Notes: generated by a model from the sequence alone, not told the origin. 64,000 bases of DNA from an uncultured Desulfovibrio sp. (GCF_944324505.1 NZ_CALUWO010000008.1:21389-85388), one strand, 5' to 3'. Positions 17,724 to 29,904 are shown, counted from the stretch's first letter. Numbers and translations are program-made.

Positions 17724-19511
17724 ATGAAGCTAGGTCTGACAGCACGTCTTTTCCCCTTCTGGGCCGACATCAAGGGCTATTCCCTGGAAGCCTTTCGCGG
17801 CGACATGGTGGCTGCCCTCACCGTGACCCCGGTGGCCGTGCCGCAGGCCATGGCCTATGCCCTCATGGCCGGGGTGCATCCGCAGTACGGCATCTATGCC
17901 TGCATGCTGCCGGTCATGGTGGCGGCCCTGTGGGGGTCCTGCCGCTTTCTGGCCGCCGGCCCCACCAATGCCACGTCCATTGTCCTGCTTTCGGCCATCG
18001 GCAGCACCACCGTGGGGGGCGTTCTCATTGCCGACATGCCGCCCTCCTATCAGATGACCTGCGTCTTTGCCATCACCCTGCTGTGCGGCATCATCCAGGT
18101 CTGCATGGGGCTTGCCCGCCTGGGAGACCTGGCCAATTTCATTTCCCAGTCCGTCATGCAGGCCTTTGCCACAGGTACCGCCCTGCTCATCGCCTCCAGC
18201 CAGCTGGAAACCGTGCTGGGGCTGCCCGGCAGCCATGCCGAAGGCTTTTTCCCCCAGGTCTTTTCGGCTGTCCGCCATCTGGGCGAGGCCAATGGCTGGT
18301 GCATTCTCATTGCTGCCATCAGCATTCTGCTGGTGGAGGTCTTCCGGCGTCTTTCCCGCCGGCTGCCGGCCACCCTGCTGGCGCTGGCCGGGTCGGGCAT
18401 TGTGGCCTATTTCATGGACGCGGCAGACAAGGGCGTGCCCGTGGTGGGGGCCATCCCCAGCGTGGTGCCGCCCCTGTCCGTGCTGCCCATGGACCTGAGC
18501 ATCTACCGCGATCTTTTCATGCCCGCCCTGGCGCTGGCGCTCATGGGTATGGTCACCTCCCTGTCCACGGGCAAGCAGCTGGCCAGCATGAAGGGCGACC
18601 GTTTCGACGGCAGCCAGGAACTCATCGGACAGGGCCTGGGCAATATTGCCGCCGGCTTCACGTCCAGCATCGTGGGCTGCGGTTCCTTTTCCCGCAGCGC
18701 CCTGGTGGTGACCTCCGGCGCCAGCACGCGCATGGCCACGGTCTTTTCCGGCATGCTGGCCCTGCCCATGCTCTACCTTATTGCGCCACTCATGACCTGG
18801 CTGCCCATGCCAGCCCTGGGCGGCGTGCTGCTGACGGTCTGTGTGCGCATGGTGGATGTGCCCGGCATCCGGCTGTGCCTCAGCGCCACGCGCATTGACG
18901 GCATCGTGCTCATCGTCACCTTTGCCGCCACCCTGCTGCTTTCCCTGGAGCAGGCCATCCTGCTGGGGGTGCTGCTGTCGCTTACTCTCTTCATCTTCAA
19001 GCTGGCACATCCGCGGGTTTTCCGTCTCAAGGCTGATGATCCCATGATGCAGCACGCTCCCGCCCCCCTGCCGGACGAGCTGGGCGTCTTCATCATCGAG
19101 GGCACCCTGTTCTTTGGCGCCATCCATGAGCTGGAGCGCCGCATCTATGAAGAAACCAGCAAGCCCGTGCGCGTGATCGTGCTGCACCTGGCGCGGGTCT
19201 TCTGGCTGGATGCCGCGGGCATCCATTCGCTGGAGCAATTTGTGGAGCGCTGCCACAAGCAGAAAATTCCGGTCATTCTGGTGGTTGGCAGCACCAATGT
19301 GCACAATATTCTGCGCCGCACTGGCCTGCTGAGCTATCTGGGCAAGGGCTTCATCACGCCCACCTTTGCCGACGGTCTCCGCCTGGGCTTTGCCACCTTT
19401 GAACGCATGCAGCGCGACCAGTGCCCCTATCTGCCCACGCTGCCCCCCTCCAAGCGGCTGGCCAGCCGCCATGTGCGGCATCCTCACACCCATCACAAGA
19501 ACAAACACTGA
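17724..19511 (+). CDS. SulP family anion transporter with STAS domain
   Basis: A 595-residue SulP/SLC26-type inner-membrane transporter; family members carry sulfate, bicarbonate or other anions. The N-terminal ~430 residues hold 10-14 hydrophobic helices and the typical segments VAVPQAMAYALMAGV and QSVMQAFATGTALLI. The C-terminal part (about 455-565) is a STAS domain with HLARVFWLDAAGIHSLEQF. In a sulfate reducer, sulfate is an obvious candidate but SulP specificity cannot be read. The ATG at 17724 begins the conserved part; the ribosome site is weak (GGGG). The frame extends left to 17589. The dihydrouridine synthase gene begins one base after its stop. Confidence 0.9.
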   Translation: MKLGLTARLFPFWADIKGYSLEAFRGDMVAALTVTPVAVPQAMAYALMAGVHPQYGIYACMLPVMVAALWGSCRFLAAGPTNATSIVLLSAIGSTTVGGVLIADMPPSYQMTCVFAITLLCGIIQVCMGLARLGDLANFISQSVMQAFATGTALLIASSQLETVLGLPGSHAEGFFPQVFSAVRHLGEANGWCILIAAISILLVEVFRRLSRRLPATLLALAGSGIVAYFMDAADKGVPVVGAIPSVVPPLSVLPMDLSIYRDLFMPALALALMGMVTSLSTGKQLASMKGDRFDGSQELIGQGLGNIAAGFTSSIVGCGSFSRSALVVTSGASTRMATVFSGMLALPMLYLIAPLMTWLPMPALGGVLLTVCVRMVDVPGIRLCLSATRIDGIVLIVTFAATLLLSLEQAILLGVLLSLTLFIFKLAHPRVFRLKADDPMMQHAPAPLPDELGVFIIEGTLFFGAIHELERRIYEETSKPVRVIVLHLARVFWLDAAGIHSLEQFVERCHKQKIPVILVVGSTNVHNILRRTGLLSYLGKGFITPTFADGLRLGFATFERMQRDQCPYLPTLPPSKRLASRHVRHPHTHHKNKH

Positions 19512-19512
19512 C

Positions 19513-20547
19513 ATGGCCGCACAACCCGACATCATTCCTCCCTGCCCGCTGCCGCCCGGAGGCCAGCCCCGCCGGCTGCCCTTCGGCCATGACCTGCCAT
19601 GGCTTGCCCCGCTGGCCGGCTACAGTGATCTGCCCTTTCGCCTGCTCTGCCGGGAGTACGGAGCCGCCGTCTGCGTTACGGAAATGGTCAGCGCCAAGGG
19701 CCTGGCCTATCACAGTGCAGGCACGGGCGAGCTGCTGCGCAGCCTGCCCCAGGACCAGCCGCTGGTGGTGCAGCTTTTCGGGGCAGAGGCCGGCTTTCTG
19801 GAACAGGCGGTCACCCGGCTGCGTGCGGCCGGATATGCCTGGTTTGACCTGAACATGGGCTGTTCGGTGCCCAAGGTGCTCAAGCAGAGAGCCGGGGCGG
19901 CCATGCTGGGAGATGTGGACCATGCCCTGACGGTGGCCCGCGCCATGATCCATGCCGCCGAACCGGGGCATGTGGGCTTCAAGTTTCGCCTGGGGCTGGA
20001 TGACCAGCACCCGGTATGGACTGACCTGGCCCTGCGTCTTGAGGATGCGGGGGCCGGCTGGCTGACCCTGCACCCGCGCACGGCCCGGCAGGGCTTTGGC
20101 GGCGAGGCGGACCATGCCGCGCTGGCCCGGCTGGCGCCGCGCCTGTCCATCCCCCTGCTGGCCAGCGGCGATCTGTTCAGTGCGGCCGACGGGCTGCGCG
20201 TTCAGCAGCAGACAGGGGTAAGCGGCGTCATGTACGCCCGGGGCGCTCTGGCCGATCCGGCCATCTTTGCGGCCCACAGGGCGCTGGCGGCAGGCCGTCC
20301 CCTGCCGGAAAACACGCCGGAGCGCCTGCGCGCCATCATAGACCGGCACATCACCCTGTGCCGTCAGCTCTGTTCCGGCCAGGCCGCCCTGTGGAAGATG
20401 CGCAGCGTGGTACCGCGCTACGTCAAACAGCTGCCCGGCGCCAAGGCGCTGCGCCGCGCCCTCTGCCAGTGCACCAGCTGGGACGATCTGGACCGGCTGC
20501 TGGACGAGCATCTGCCCGCAGCCGCAGCGGCCGCCCCCGGCCACTAG
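19513..20547 (+). CDS. tRNA-dihydrouridine synthase
   Basis: Dus enzymes use FMN and NADPH to reduce uridines in tRNA to dihydrouridine. The 344-residue protein has a TIM-barrel with LAPLAGYSDLPFR near residue 31, DLNMGC with the catalytic Cys at 117, HPRTARQGFGG for FMN phosphate binding, and a late GVMYARGALADP. A small helical C-terminal domain follows. The start at 19513 is one base after the SulP stop, so translation is probably coupled. Which Dus subfamily (A, B or C) it belongs to I cannot say; the Ala-rich C-terminus is not informative. Confidence 0.92.
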   Translation: MAAQPDIIPPCPLPPGGQPRRLPFGHDLPWLAPLAGYSDLPFRLLCREYGAAVCVTEMVSAKGLAYHSAGTGELLRSLPQDQPLVVQLFGAEAGFLEQAVTRLRAAGYAWFDLNMGCSVPKVLKQRAGAAMLGDVDHALTVARAMIHAAEPGHVGFKFRLGLDDQHPVWTDLALRLEDAGAGWLTLHPRTARQGFGGEADHAALARLAPRLSIPLLASGDLFSAADGLRVQQQTGVSGVMYARGALADPAIFAAHRALAAGRPLPENTPERLRAIIDRHITLCRQLCSGQAALWKMRSVVPRYVKQLPGAKALRRALCQCTSWDDLDRLLDEHLPAAAAAAPGH

Positions 20548-20554
20548 CCGCCCC

Positions 20555-20583
20555 TTGCGGTCCCCACGGGGGCCGTCTATAAC
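20555..20583 (+). promoter_or_regulatory. Candidate promoter for ispH
   Basis: TTGCGG, a 17-bp spacer and TATAAC, ending 54 bp before the ispH start. Confidence 0.55.
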
Positions 20584-20637
20584 CAGCCATCATACATCCG
20601 CCGTCCGCCACCGGACGGGCAAGAAAAAGGACATATC

Positions 20638-21486
20638 ATGGAAATTATCCGCGCCAAGACCGCCGGTTTCTGCATGGGCGTCAGTCTGGCCCTGCAAAAG
20701 CTGGACAAGGCCATTGCCGATGCCCGGGGCCGCCGCATTTGCACGCTGGGGCCTATCATCCACAATCCGCAGGTGCTGGCGGACTACGAAGCCCTGGGTG
20801 TACACTGCGTGGACAGCCCCGACGGCCTGCACGCCGGGGACCTGGTTGTCATCCGCGCCCACGGCATCACCCGTGACGTGGAAGAGGCCCTGCGCGCCTG
20901 TGGGGCCGAGGTCCTGGACGCCACCTGTCCCCGGGTCAAGAAGGCCCAGCTTTCCATCCGCAATGCCACGGCCCAGGGCGCCACGCTGCTGCTTTTCGGC
21001 GAGGCGGACCATCCCGAAGTGCGCGGCCTGCTTTCCTATGCCTGCGGGCCGGCTCATGTCTTCGGCAATCGCGAGGAACTGGCCGCGCTGGCCCCCGATC
21101 CGGCCGGTGTCTATGTGCTGGCCTCCCAGACCACCCAGGACAGGGGAGAATTTGAGCACCTTGAAGCGGCCCTGCGCGAGCGTCTGCCCCAGCTGGTGGT
21201 GCTGTCCACCATCTGCGATGCCACGCGCGAACGCCAGCAGGAAGCCCTGGCCATTGCCCACACCGTGGATGCCATGGTGGTGGTGGGCGGCCGGCAAAGC
21301 GGCAATACCCGCCGCCTGGCCTCCCTTTCCGCCCAGTGCGGCAAGGAGACCTTCCACATCGAGCAGGCCGGGGAGCTGCGTGCGGAAGATTTTGCCGGAC
21401 GCCGGCGCGTGGGTCTCACCGCCGGGGCCTCCACCCCCCGCAAGCTCATTGACGCCACCGAAGCCTGGCTGAAGGCCCTGGCCTGA
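20638..21486 (+). CDS. ispH: 4-hydroxy-3-methylbut-2-enyl diphosphate reductase
   Basis: IspH (LytB) carries out the last step of the methylerythritol phosphate pathway, reducing HMBPP to IPP and DMAPP with a [4Fe-4S] cluster. The 282 residues show the three cluster cysteines at 12 (AGFCMG), 97 (DATCPRV) and 193 (TICDAT). His42, His75 and the HPEV segment with Glu127 complete the substrate site, and SQTT is present near 163. An AAGGA site lies eight bases upstream of the ATG. The gene is alone between promoters. Confidence 0.96.
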   Translation: MEIIRAKTAGFCMGVSLALQKLDKAIADARGRRICTLGPIIHNPQVLADYEALGVHCVDSPDGLHAGDLVVIRAHGITRDVEEALRACGAEVLDATCPRVKKAQLSIRNATAQGATLLLFGEADHPEVRGLLSYACGPAHVFGNREELAALAPDPAGVYVLASQTTQDRGEFEHLEAALRERLPQLVVLSTICDATRERQQEALAIAHTVDAMVVVGGRQSGNTRRLASLSAQCGKETFHIEQAGELRAEDFAGRRRVGLTAGASTPRKLIDATEAWLKALA

Positions 21487-21609
21487 CGCCGCCTGTGCCG
21501 GTCTTTCCCGGGGACCAGGCGTGCGCACGTGGGGAAAACGGCCGCCTCTTCCCGGTTTCCGGCGCTGCCACGGCGCGCCATACACAGCCAGGCAAGCAAC
21601 GGCCCGTTA

Positions 21610-21638
21610 TTGCCATGGCCCTTGGAACGGGGTATATT
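21610..21638 (+). promoter_or_regulatory. Candidate sigma-70 promoter for selB
   Basis: TTGCCA, a 17-bp spacer and TATATT, 45 bp upstream of the selB start. One of the best -10 boxes in the window. Confidence 0.6.
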
Positions 21639-21682
21639 CCCCATTACTTTTGCCACTCTGTACACAGGGAAGGAGTTCCTCC

Positions 21683-23632
21683 ATGCCTCTTGTTCTGGGA
21701 ACTGCCGGACATATCGACCACGGCAAGACCTCGCTGGTACGCGCCCTCACCGGCATTGACTGCGACCGCCTGGAAGAGGAAAAACGGCGCGGCATCACCA
21801 TAGACCTGGGCTTTGCCTGGGCCGATCTGCCGGACGGCGAGCGGCTGGGCATTGTGGATGTGCCCGGGCACGAACGCTTTGTGCGCAACATGGTGGCCGG
21901 TGCCGCCGGTGTGGACTTTGTTATGCTGGTCATTGCCGCGGATGAAGGCGTCATGCCGCAGACCAGGGAACACCTGGATATCTGCACCCTGCTGGGCATC
22001 ACGCGGGGCTTTGTGGCCCTGACCAAGGTGGACATGGTGGATGCCGACTGGCTGGAACTGGTGCAGGAGGACGTGCGCGCCTTTCTCAAGGGGACCTTTC
22101 TGGAAGATGCGCCCATCTTTCCGGTATCCTCCCGCACCGGACAGGGCGTGGAGGAACTGCGCCGCTACGTGTTCCGCTGCGCGGCCAAGCTGCCGCCGCG
22201 CCAGACGCCGGATGTCTTCCGTCTGCCCATTGACCGCGTTTTCACCATGCGCGGGCACGGCACCGTGGTGACGGGCACCATCATTTCCGGCAGTCTGGAA
22301 AGCGGGGAAGAGCTGGAAGTCATGCCCGAAGGACTCCCCGCCCGCGCCCGCGGCCTGCAACGCCACGGCGCACCTGCCGAAGTTCTGCTGCACGGGCAGC
22401 GCTGCGCCGTCAACCTGCAGGGACCGGATACGGATGTGCTGCACCGCGGTCAGGTGCTCAGCCGCCCCGGCACCCTCTTTCCCTCGCAGCGCTGGCTGCT
22501 GCGCCTTTCCTGCCTGCCGTCGGCCCCGCGTCCGCTGCGGCAGCGCACGGAAGTGCATTTTCATCACGGCACACAGGAATGCGCGGCCCGGGTCATCTTT
22601 TTTGACCGCGATCGCCTGGCGCCCGGCGATGCCTGCCTGGCAGAGGTGCGCTTTGCGCATCCCCTGGTGGGCATATTCGGCGATCACTGTGTGCTGCGCG
22701 CCTATTCCCCGCTGCGCACCATTGCCGGGGGGCTGCTGGTGGCCCCCCTGCCGCCGGAACTGCGCGCCAGAGATCCGCAGCGCGCCCGCAAGCTGGACGC
22801 CTGCAACCGCCTGCACGAGCTGGGCAGCCCGGCCCATCTGGCCAAGGATGCCGGCCTGGAACTGGTCCAGACCCTGCTGGAACTGGCCGGCACCGCCGGC
22901 AGCAGCGAAGCGGCCCTGCAGGTCATGAGCGGTCTGGGGGCCTCCCGCCTGCACAAGGTGCTGCTGGCCCTTTCCTCGCGCGGCAAGGCCATCTGCTGGA
23001 ACAACGAAAGCCTCCAGTGGATTGATGCCGGCGCCTTTGACCAGCTCATGCAGGCCGCCTGCGCCCGTGCGGCTGATCTGCATGCCCGCGAGCCGCTCAA
23101 GTCCGCCTTCAGCCAGGGAGCGCTGTGCACGGGCTGGAGCAAGGGGCTGCCGCCGCGCCTGGTGCAGCGCGTGCTGGAAACGGCCATCAAAAAGGGCCTG
23201 CTGAGCAGCGAGGGGGACGGGCTGCGCCTGTCGTCGCACAAGGTTTCCCTGGCCGGCGGACAGGCCCAGCTGCGGGAAAAGCTGCTGGATGCGCACCGCA
23301 GGGGCGGCATCACCCCGCCCAACCTCAAGGACGTGCTGGAAGAACTGGGCACCACGCCCAAGGAAGCCGGCCCGGTTCTGCGCCTGCTGGTGGAAGAAAA
23401 GGCGCTGGTGCGGGTAGCCGACGGCCTGTACTACAGCGCCGAGGCCCTGAACGACATTCTCGGCAGAACCCGCCAATGGTTCGAGACGCACGACAATCTC
23501 GACCTGGCCGGCCTCAAGGAAATCACGGGCCTGTCCCGCAAGTTCCTCATTGCGCTGCTGGAATACATGGACAGAGAACGAATTACGGTCAGGGTGGGCG
23601 ATACGCGCCAGCTGCGCAGCACCCAGAACTGA
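21683..23632 (+). CDS. selB: Selenocysteine-specific elongation factor SelB
   Basis: SelB delivers Sec-tRNA to UGA codons by binding GTP, the tRNA and the mRNA SECIS hairpin. The 649-residue protein opens with the P-loop GHIDHGKTS, then DVPGHERF and TKVD of the GTPase domain. Two beta-barrel domains follow. The C-terminal ~250 residues contain repeated winged-helix modules, the SECIS-binding part that EF-Tu lacks. AAGGAG lies about eight bases before the ATG; the frame extends left without a site. Its presence implies selenoproteins in this organism, but none is in the window, and selA, selC and selD are not adjacent. Confidence 0.96.
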   Translation: MPLVLGTAGHIDHGKTSLVRALTGIDCDRLEEEKRRGITIDLGFAWADLPDGERLGIVDVPGHERFVRNMVAGAAGVDFVMLVIAADEGVMPQTREHLDICTLLGITRGFVALTKVDMVDADWLELVQEDVRAFLKGTFLEDAPIFPVSSRTGQGVEELRRYVFRCAAKLPPRQTPDVFRLPIDRVFTMRGHGTVVTGTIISGSLESGEELEVMPEGLPARARGLQRHGAPAEVLLHGQRCAVNLQGPDTDVLHRGQVLSRPGTLFPSQRWLLRLSCLPSAPRPLRQRTEVHFHHGTQECAARVIFFDRDRLAPGDACLAEVRFAHPLVGIFGDHCVLRAYSPLRTIAGGLLVAPLPPELRARDPQRARKLDACNRLHELGSPAHLAKDAGLELVQTLLELAGTAGSSEAALQVMSGLGASRLHKVLLALSSRGKAICWNNESLQWIDAGAFDQLMQAACARAADLHAREPLKSAFSQGALCTGWSKGLPPRLVQRVLETAIKKGLLSSEGDGLRLSSHKVSLAGGQAQLREKLLDAHRRGGITPPNLKDVLEELGTTPKEAGPVLRLLVEEKALVRVADGLYYSAEALNDILGRTRQWFETHDNLDLAGLKEITGLSRKFLIALLEYMDRERITVRVGDTRQLRSTQN

Positions 23633-23668
23633 TCCCCCCAAACCCTCTTTCACTTCGGGAGAAATCGT

Positions 23669-25375
23669 ATGGCTGAAAAAATTCTCGTTGTGGGCGGCGT
23701 TGCCCTGGGTCCCAAGGCGGCCTGCCGCTGCAAGCGGCTCATGCCTGATGCCGACGTGACCATCATCGACGAAAACGTCAAGATCTCCTATGGCGGCTGC
23801 GGCATCCCCTACTATGTCTCCGGCGAAATCAACAATGTGGACGAGCTGCGCGCCACCCCCTACAATGCCGTACGCGATCCGCAGTTCTTTGAAACGCTGA
23901 AGGAAGTGCATGTGCGCAACCAGACTCGCGCCGTGGCCATTGACCGTCAGGCCAAAACCCTGCTGGTCAGGAATCTGGTGACCGGCGTTGAAGAAAAGCT
24001 GCCCTATGACAAGCTGGTGCTGGCCACCGGCGCCACGCCGCGCATTCCCCCCGTGGAAGGGCACGACCTGGGCAACGTCTTTTCGCTTACCCGTCTGGAA
24101 GCGGCCGAGACCATGCGTCATGCCTGCGAAAGCGGCGCCGTCAAGGAAGCCGTGGTGGTGGGCGGCGGCTTCATCGGCCTGGAAGCGGCCGTGGCGCTGG
24201 CCGATATGTGGGGCATCAAGGTTTCCGTGGTGGAAATGCTGGATCAGATTCTGACCGTGGTCTCCCCCAACATGGCCAATATGGCCGTGCAGGACTGCCA
24301 GGCCCACGGCACGGACGTCTACACCGGGGAAAAGGTGGTGCGCCTGGAAGGCGAAAACGGCAAGGTCACCCGGGTCATCACCGACAAGCGCGAGCTGCCG
24401 GCCCAGCTTGTCATCTTTGCCGCCGGCTTTGTGCCCAATGGCCAGCTGGCCAAGGATGCCGGTCTGGATGTGGCGCCCTTTGGCGCCATTGTGGTCAACG
24501 AATACATGCAGACCTCCGATCCCTGCATCTATGCCGGCGGGGACTGCGTGGCCCTGCCCAATATCATCACCGGCAAGCAGGGCTATCTGCCCCTGGGCAG
24601 CATGGCCAACCGGCAGGGCCGCGTCATCGGCACCAACCTGGCCGGCGGCAGGGTCAAATTCCCCGGCTTTGTGGGCACCTGGGCCGTGAAGCTCTTTGAC
24701 CTGTCCTTCTGCGGGGTGGGCCTGACCGTGGGCAAGGCCCGCAAAGAAGGCTTCGATGCCGTGGCCGTCAGCGTGGAACAGACCGACCGCGCCCACTTCT
24801 ACCCCGACAAGGAACTCATGAGCCTGGAACTGGTGGTGGACAAGGCCACCCGCCGCGTGCTCGGCCTGCAGGGCGCCTGCGTGGATGGCGATGCCCTCAA
24901 GGCCCGCATTGACGCCGTGGCCGGTGTGCTCCAGTATGCCAAGCCCACGGTGGAAGACATCTCCAATCTGGAAGTGTGCTACGCCCCGCCCTTTGCCAGC
25001 GCCATGGATGTGGTCAATACGGTGGCCAATGTGGCGGACAATGTGCTGGCCGGACGCTTCAAGCCCCTTATGGCTGACGAATTCATGAAGCTCTGGCACG
25101 ACCGCGCCAACAACAATATCTTCTTCATCGATGCCCGCCCGGCCAAGGCCGGCAAGGCCATTCAGGAACAGTTCCCGGACTGGCACTCCATTCCCCTGGA
25201 AGAAGTGCGCGCCCGCGTCAATGAAGTGCCCAAGGACCGCCCGGTGGCCCTGGTCTGCAATACCGGTCTGCGCGCCTACGAAACCCTGCTGGTGCTGGCC
25301 CGCAACGGCGTGACCGATCTCATGAATTCCATGGGCGGCATGCAGGCCGTGAAGAAGATGGGCCTCAAGCCCTAA
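23669..25375 (+). CDS. CoA-disulfide reductase-like flavoprotein with C-terminal rhodanese domain
   Basis: A 568-residue FAD/NAD(P)H oxidoreductase fused to a rhodanese domain. GGVALG (FAD site), YGGCGIPYY with the redox Cys44, and GGGFIGLE (NAD site) mark the CoA-disulfide reductase/NADH oxidase group. From about residue 465 a rhodanese domain carries CNTGLRA with a candidate persulfide Cys530. Such fusions are known as CoADR-RHD or NADH-dependent persulfide reductases. They reduce CoA disulfide, CoA persulfide or polysulfide, which fits sulfur metabolism here. GGGAG precedes the ATG. It lies 36 bp after selB and may be co-transcribed. True substrate is an inference. Confidence 0.88.
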   Translation: MAEKILVVGGVALGPKAACRCKRLMPDADVTIIDENVKISYGGCGIPYYVSGEINNVDELRATPYNAVRDPQFFETLKEVHVRNQTRAVAIDRQAKTLLVRNLVTGVEEKLPYDKLVLATGATPRIPPVEGHDLGNVFSLTRLEAAETMRHACESGAVKEAVVVGGGFIGLEAAVALADMWGIKVSVVEMLDQILTVVSPNMANMAVQDCQAHGTDVYTGEKVVRLEGENGKVTRVITDKRELPAQLVIFAAGFVPNGQLAKDAGLDVAPFGAIVVNEYMQTSDPCIYAGGDCVALPNIITGKQGYLPLGSMANRQGRVIGTNLAGGRVKFPGFVGTWAVKLFDLSFCGVGLTVGKARKEGFDAVAVSVEQTDRAHFYPDKELMSLELVVDKATRRVLGLQGACVDGDALKARIDAVAGVLQYAKPTVEDISNLEVCYAPPFASAMDVVNTVANVADNVLAGRFKPLMADEFMKLWHDRANNNIFFIDARPAKAGKAIQEQFPDWHSIPLEEVRARVNEVPKDRPVALVCNTGLRAYETLLVLARNGVTDLMNSMGGMQAVKKMGLKP

Positions 25376-25432
25376 CCAGCCAAACAATAAACAATACCGC
25401 GGGGAGGCCCCCCTCCCTGCGGCATTGCCCAT

Positions 25433-25487
25433 TGCCCCAGAACGGCCCGTTTCCTGCGGGAAAGGCCGTTTTGGGGCAGTTCTTTTT
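25433..25487 (+). terminator. Terminator-like hairpin after the CoA-disulfide reductase gene
   Basis: TGCCCCA plus AACGGCC pair with GGCCGTT plus TGGGGCA in one long stem, followed by a T-rich stretch a few bases later. Confidence 0.7.
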
Positions 25488-25710
25488 CACAGCAAATGCC
25501 CGTTCCCGGCGGTACAGCCCTGTACGAAACGGGCAATGCCGCAGGTATTTTCTGGCGTGGTCAGCAGGACTACCGAACGCGCTGCGCATCGGCATGGCAG
25601 GAAACGTGCCCCAGGCAAAAGACGGCATGGCGTTGCCACGCTGCGGGCAGCGCGCTTTGTGGTGAGCGGCCGCCCTGTCCCGCATACCTGCTCCGGCGCG
25701 CAGCCCCCCA

Positions 25711-25744
25711 GAAAAGAAAAACTCCCGCCGCATGGACGGGAGTT
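25711..25744 (-). terminator. Rho-independent terminator for argJ
   Basis: AACTCCCG/CGGGAGTT with a 9-base loop, followed on the minus strand by TTTCTTTT after the stem-end T pair. Confidence 0.8.
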
Positions 25745-25887
25745 GGGGAAGACGAGAGCGCCGCAACAGGCAGCCTGCCGCACGAGTGCGACCCCTGCGG
25801 CAGAAGCTGGCAGGCAAAGTCTGTGCGATTCCTGCCCCGGGGCCTTCCCGCGGCAGGCGCATCAGCTCGTGAGCCGCCGCCCGTTGT

Positions 25888-27075
25888 CTACGAGCGGTAG
25901 TCCGCGTTGAGGCTCACATAATCGTGGCTCAGGTCCGAGGCATGCACGGCATAGACGCCCGGGCCGTCGCCCAGTTCGATACCCACCTCGATATCCTTGC
26001 CCTTGAGCAGCTCGGCAAGCTGCTCTTCCATATCATCATTGACGGGCTGTCCGTCGCGGAAGCGTTCGATGCCGCAGAGCGTCAGGCGCACGGCCTGGGG
26101 GTCAATGGGCACGCCGCTGCGGCCCACAGCCGCCACAATGCGGCCCCAGTTGGCATCCTGCCCGTAGATGGCGGTCTTCACAAGCTGCGAATGGGCCACC
26201 GTGCGGGCCACCTGCTCGGCATCGGCATCACTGGCCGCGCCGCACACGCTGATGTGCATGACCTTGGTGGCGCCTTCGCCATCCTTGACCAGCATATAGG
26301 CCAGCCGCCCCAGCACCTCGGCCAGGGCATCTTCCAGCAGGCGGGCGTCCTGTTCCGACGCCGCGGACACGCCCGATGCCCCGTTGGCCAGGCCCAGCAC
26401 CGTATCGTTGGTGGAGGTGTCCCCGTCCACGCTGACACGATTGAAGGTCTTTTCCACAGAACGGGCAAACATGCCCTGCCAGGCCTCGCGGCTTACCGCC
26501 GCATCGGTGAGCACCACGGAAAGCATGGTGGCCATATTGGGACAGATCATGCCCGCCCCCTTGGCCATGCCCGCCAGACGCACCAGCCCGCCGGACAGAT
26601 GCACCTGGCGCGTGACAAACTTGGGAAAGGCGTCCGTGGTCATGAAGGCCCGGGTAAAGGCCTCGGCATCATCACTGCCCAGACTTCTGGCCAGTTCCGG
26701 AATGGCTGCCCGCCAGAGGTCCATCTTGAGCTGCGCACCGATGACCCCTGTGGACAGGGGCACGATTTCGTGCGGCTCCAGGCCCACGGCCTCGGCCACC
26801 AGGCGCTGCGTTTCACGGCAATTGGCAAGCCCCTCGCTGCCGGTGCAGGCATTGGCCTGTCCGGAATTGGCCAGCACCGCACGGGCCGTGCCGTATTGAG
26901 CCAGAATTTCCTGGCTCACCTGCACGGGCGCCGCCTTGAAGGCATTGGTAGTAAACAGTGCAGCCATGGCGGCCGTCCTGTCGGAAACAATAAGCCCCAC
27001 ATCCGTGCGGCCCGGCGCCTTGAAGCCGGCAGCGGCCGTTCCTGCCCGGAAGCCCCGGGGAAGATCCGTATTCAT
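25888..27075 (-). CDS. argJ: Bifunctional glutamate N-acetyltransferase / amino-acid acetyltransferase
   Basis: ArgJ moves the acetyl group from N-acetylornithine to glutamate, closing the arginine cycle; bifunctional forms also use acetyl-CoA. The 395-residue precursor cleaves itself before a Thr in the motif PNMATML; here that is Thr183. KGAGMI just upstream and DGDTSTND further on are also family signatures. The start at 27075 has AAGGGGG about six bases upstream; a second in-frame ATG at 27093 is less well placed. It lies 80 bp downstream of fusA on the same strand, separated by a hairpin without a T-run, so read-through from the str operon is possible. Confidence 0.95.
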   Translation of the reverse strand: MNTDLPRGFRAGTAAAGFKAPGRTDVGLIVSDRTAAMAALFTTNAFKAAPVQVSQEILAQYGTARAVLANSGQANACTGSEGLANCRETQRLVAEAVGLEPHEIVPLSTGVIGAQLKMDLWRAAIPELARSLGSDDAEAFTRAFMTTDAFPKFVTRQVHLSGGLVRLAGMAKGAGMICPNMATMLSVVLTDAAVSREAWQGMFARSVEKTFNRVSVDGDTSTNDTVLGLANGASGVSAASEQDARLLEDALAEVLGRLAYMLVKDGEGATKVMHISVCGAASDADAEQVARTVAHSQLVKTAIYGQDANWGRIVAAVGRSGVPIDPQAVRLTLCGIERFRDGQPVNDDMEEQLAELLKGKDIEVGIELGDGPGVYAVHASDLSHDYVSLNADYRS

Positions 27076-27095
27076 AGTGCCCCCTTCATGCACAC

Positions 27096-27128
27096 GGGGC
27101 GGGAATCCGCCATGCAGAGTCCCGCCCC
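27096..27128 (-). other. Perfect 9-bp hairpin between fusA and argJ
   Basis: GGGGCGGGA and TCCCGCCCC flank a 15-base loop. Neither strand has a T-run, so it is more likely an RNA processing or stability element than a classical terminator. Confidence 0.5.
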
Positions 27129-27155
27129 ATGATTATGCCCGTGTGCTGGACACGG

Positions 27156-29234
<2,079 letters not shown>

Positions 29235-29274
29235 GGGATTTCCTCTCTAAAAAAGCTGTTGGATGCTTGAATCA

Positions 29275-29300
29275 ACACCGCGCCCTTGCGGGCGCGGTGT
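29275..29300 (-). promoter_or_regulatory. Hairpin in the rpsG-fusA spacer
   Basis: A perfect 11-bp stem (ACACCGCGCCC and its complement) with a TTGC loop sits between rpsG and fusA. A run of six T follows about 20 bases later on the minus strand. It may be an attenuator or mRNA processing site in the str operon. Confidence 0.55.
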
Positions 29301-29325
29301 GCTCTACGTGAAAACAGATGCGCGA

Positions 29326-29829
<504 letters not shown>

Positions 29830-29904
29830 TTACCAGCCCCGCAACGCTCCGGCGCGACGCGCGGCCCGGGAGCGGTGCATGGCAGACGCCGAACGGCACA
29901 GAAA

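Larger units (their letters stand above)
25376..25887. other. Intergenic region rich in hairpins, no gene found
   Basis: About 510 bases between two convergent genes. It holds hairpins at 25397-25422 (11-bp stem), 25433-25478 (terminator) and about 25497-25533 (TGCCCGTT/AACGGGCA arms with an inner GTAC pair), then the argJ terminator. No open frame with a ribosome site stands out. Confidence 0.6.

Noticed and set aside
21644..25432. 1262-codon open frame on the minus strand
   Set aside because: It lies opposite selB and the CoA-disulfide reductase gene, both with clear motifs. His/Gln/Gly-rich translation is typical of antisense frames in GC-rich DNA.
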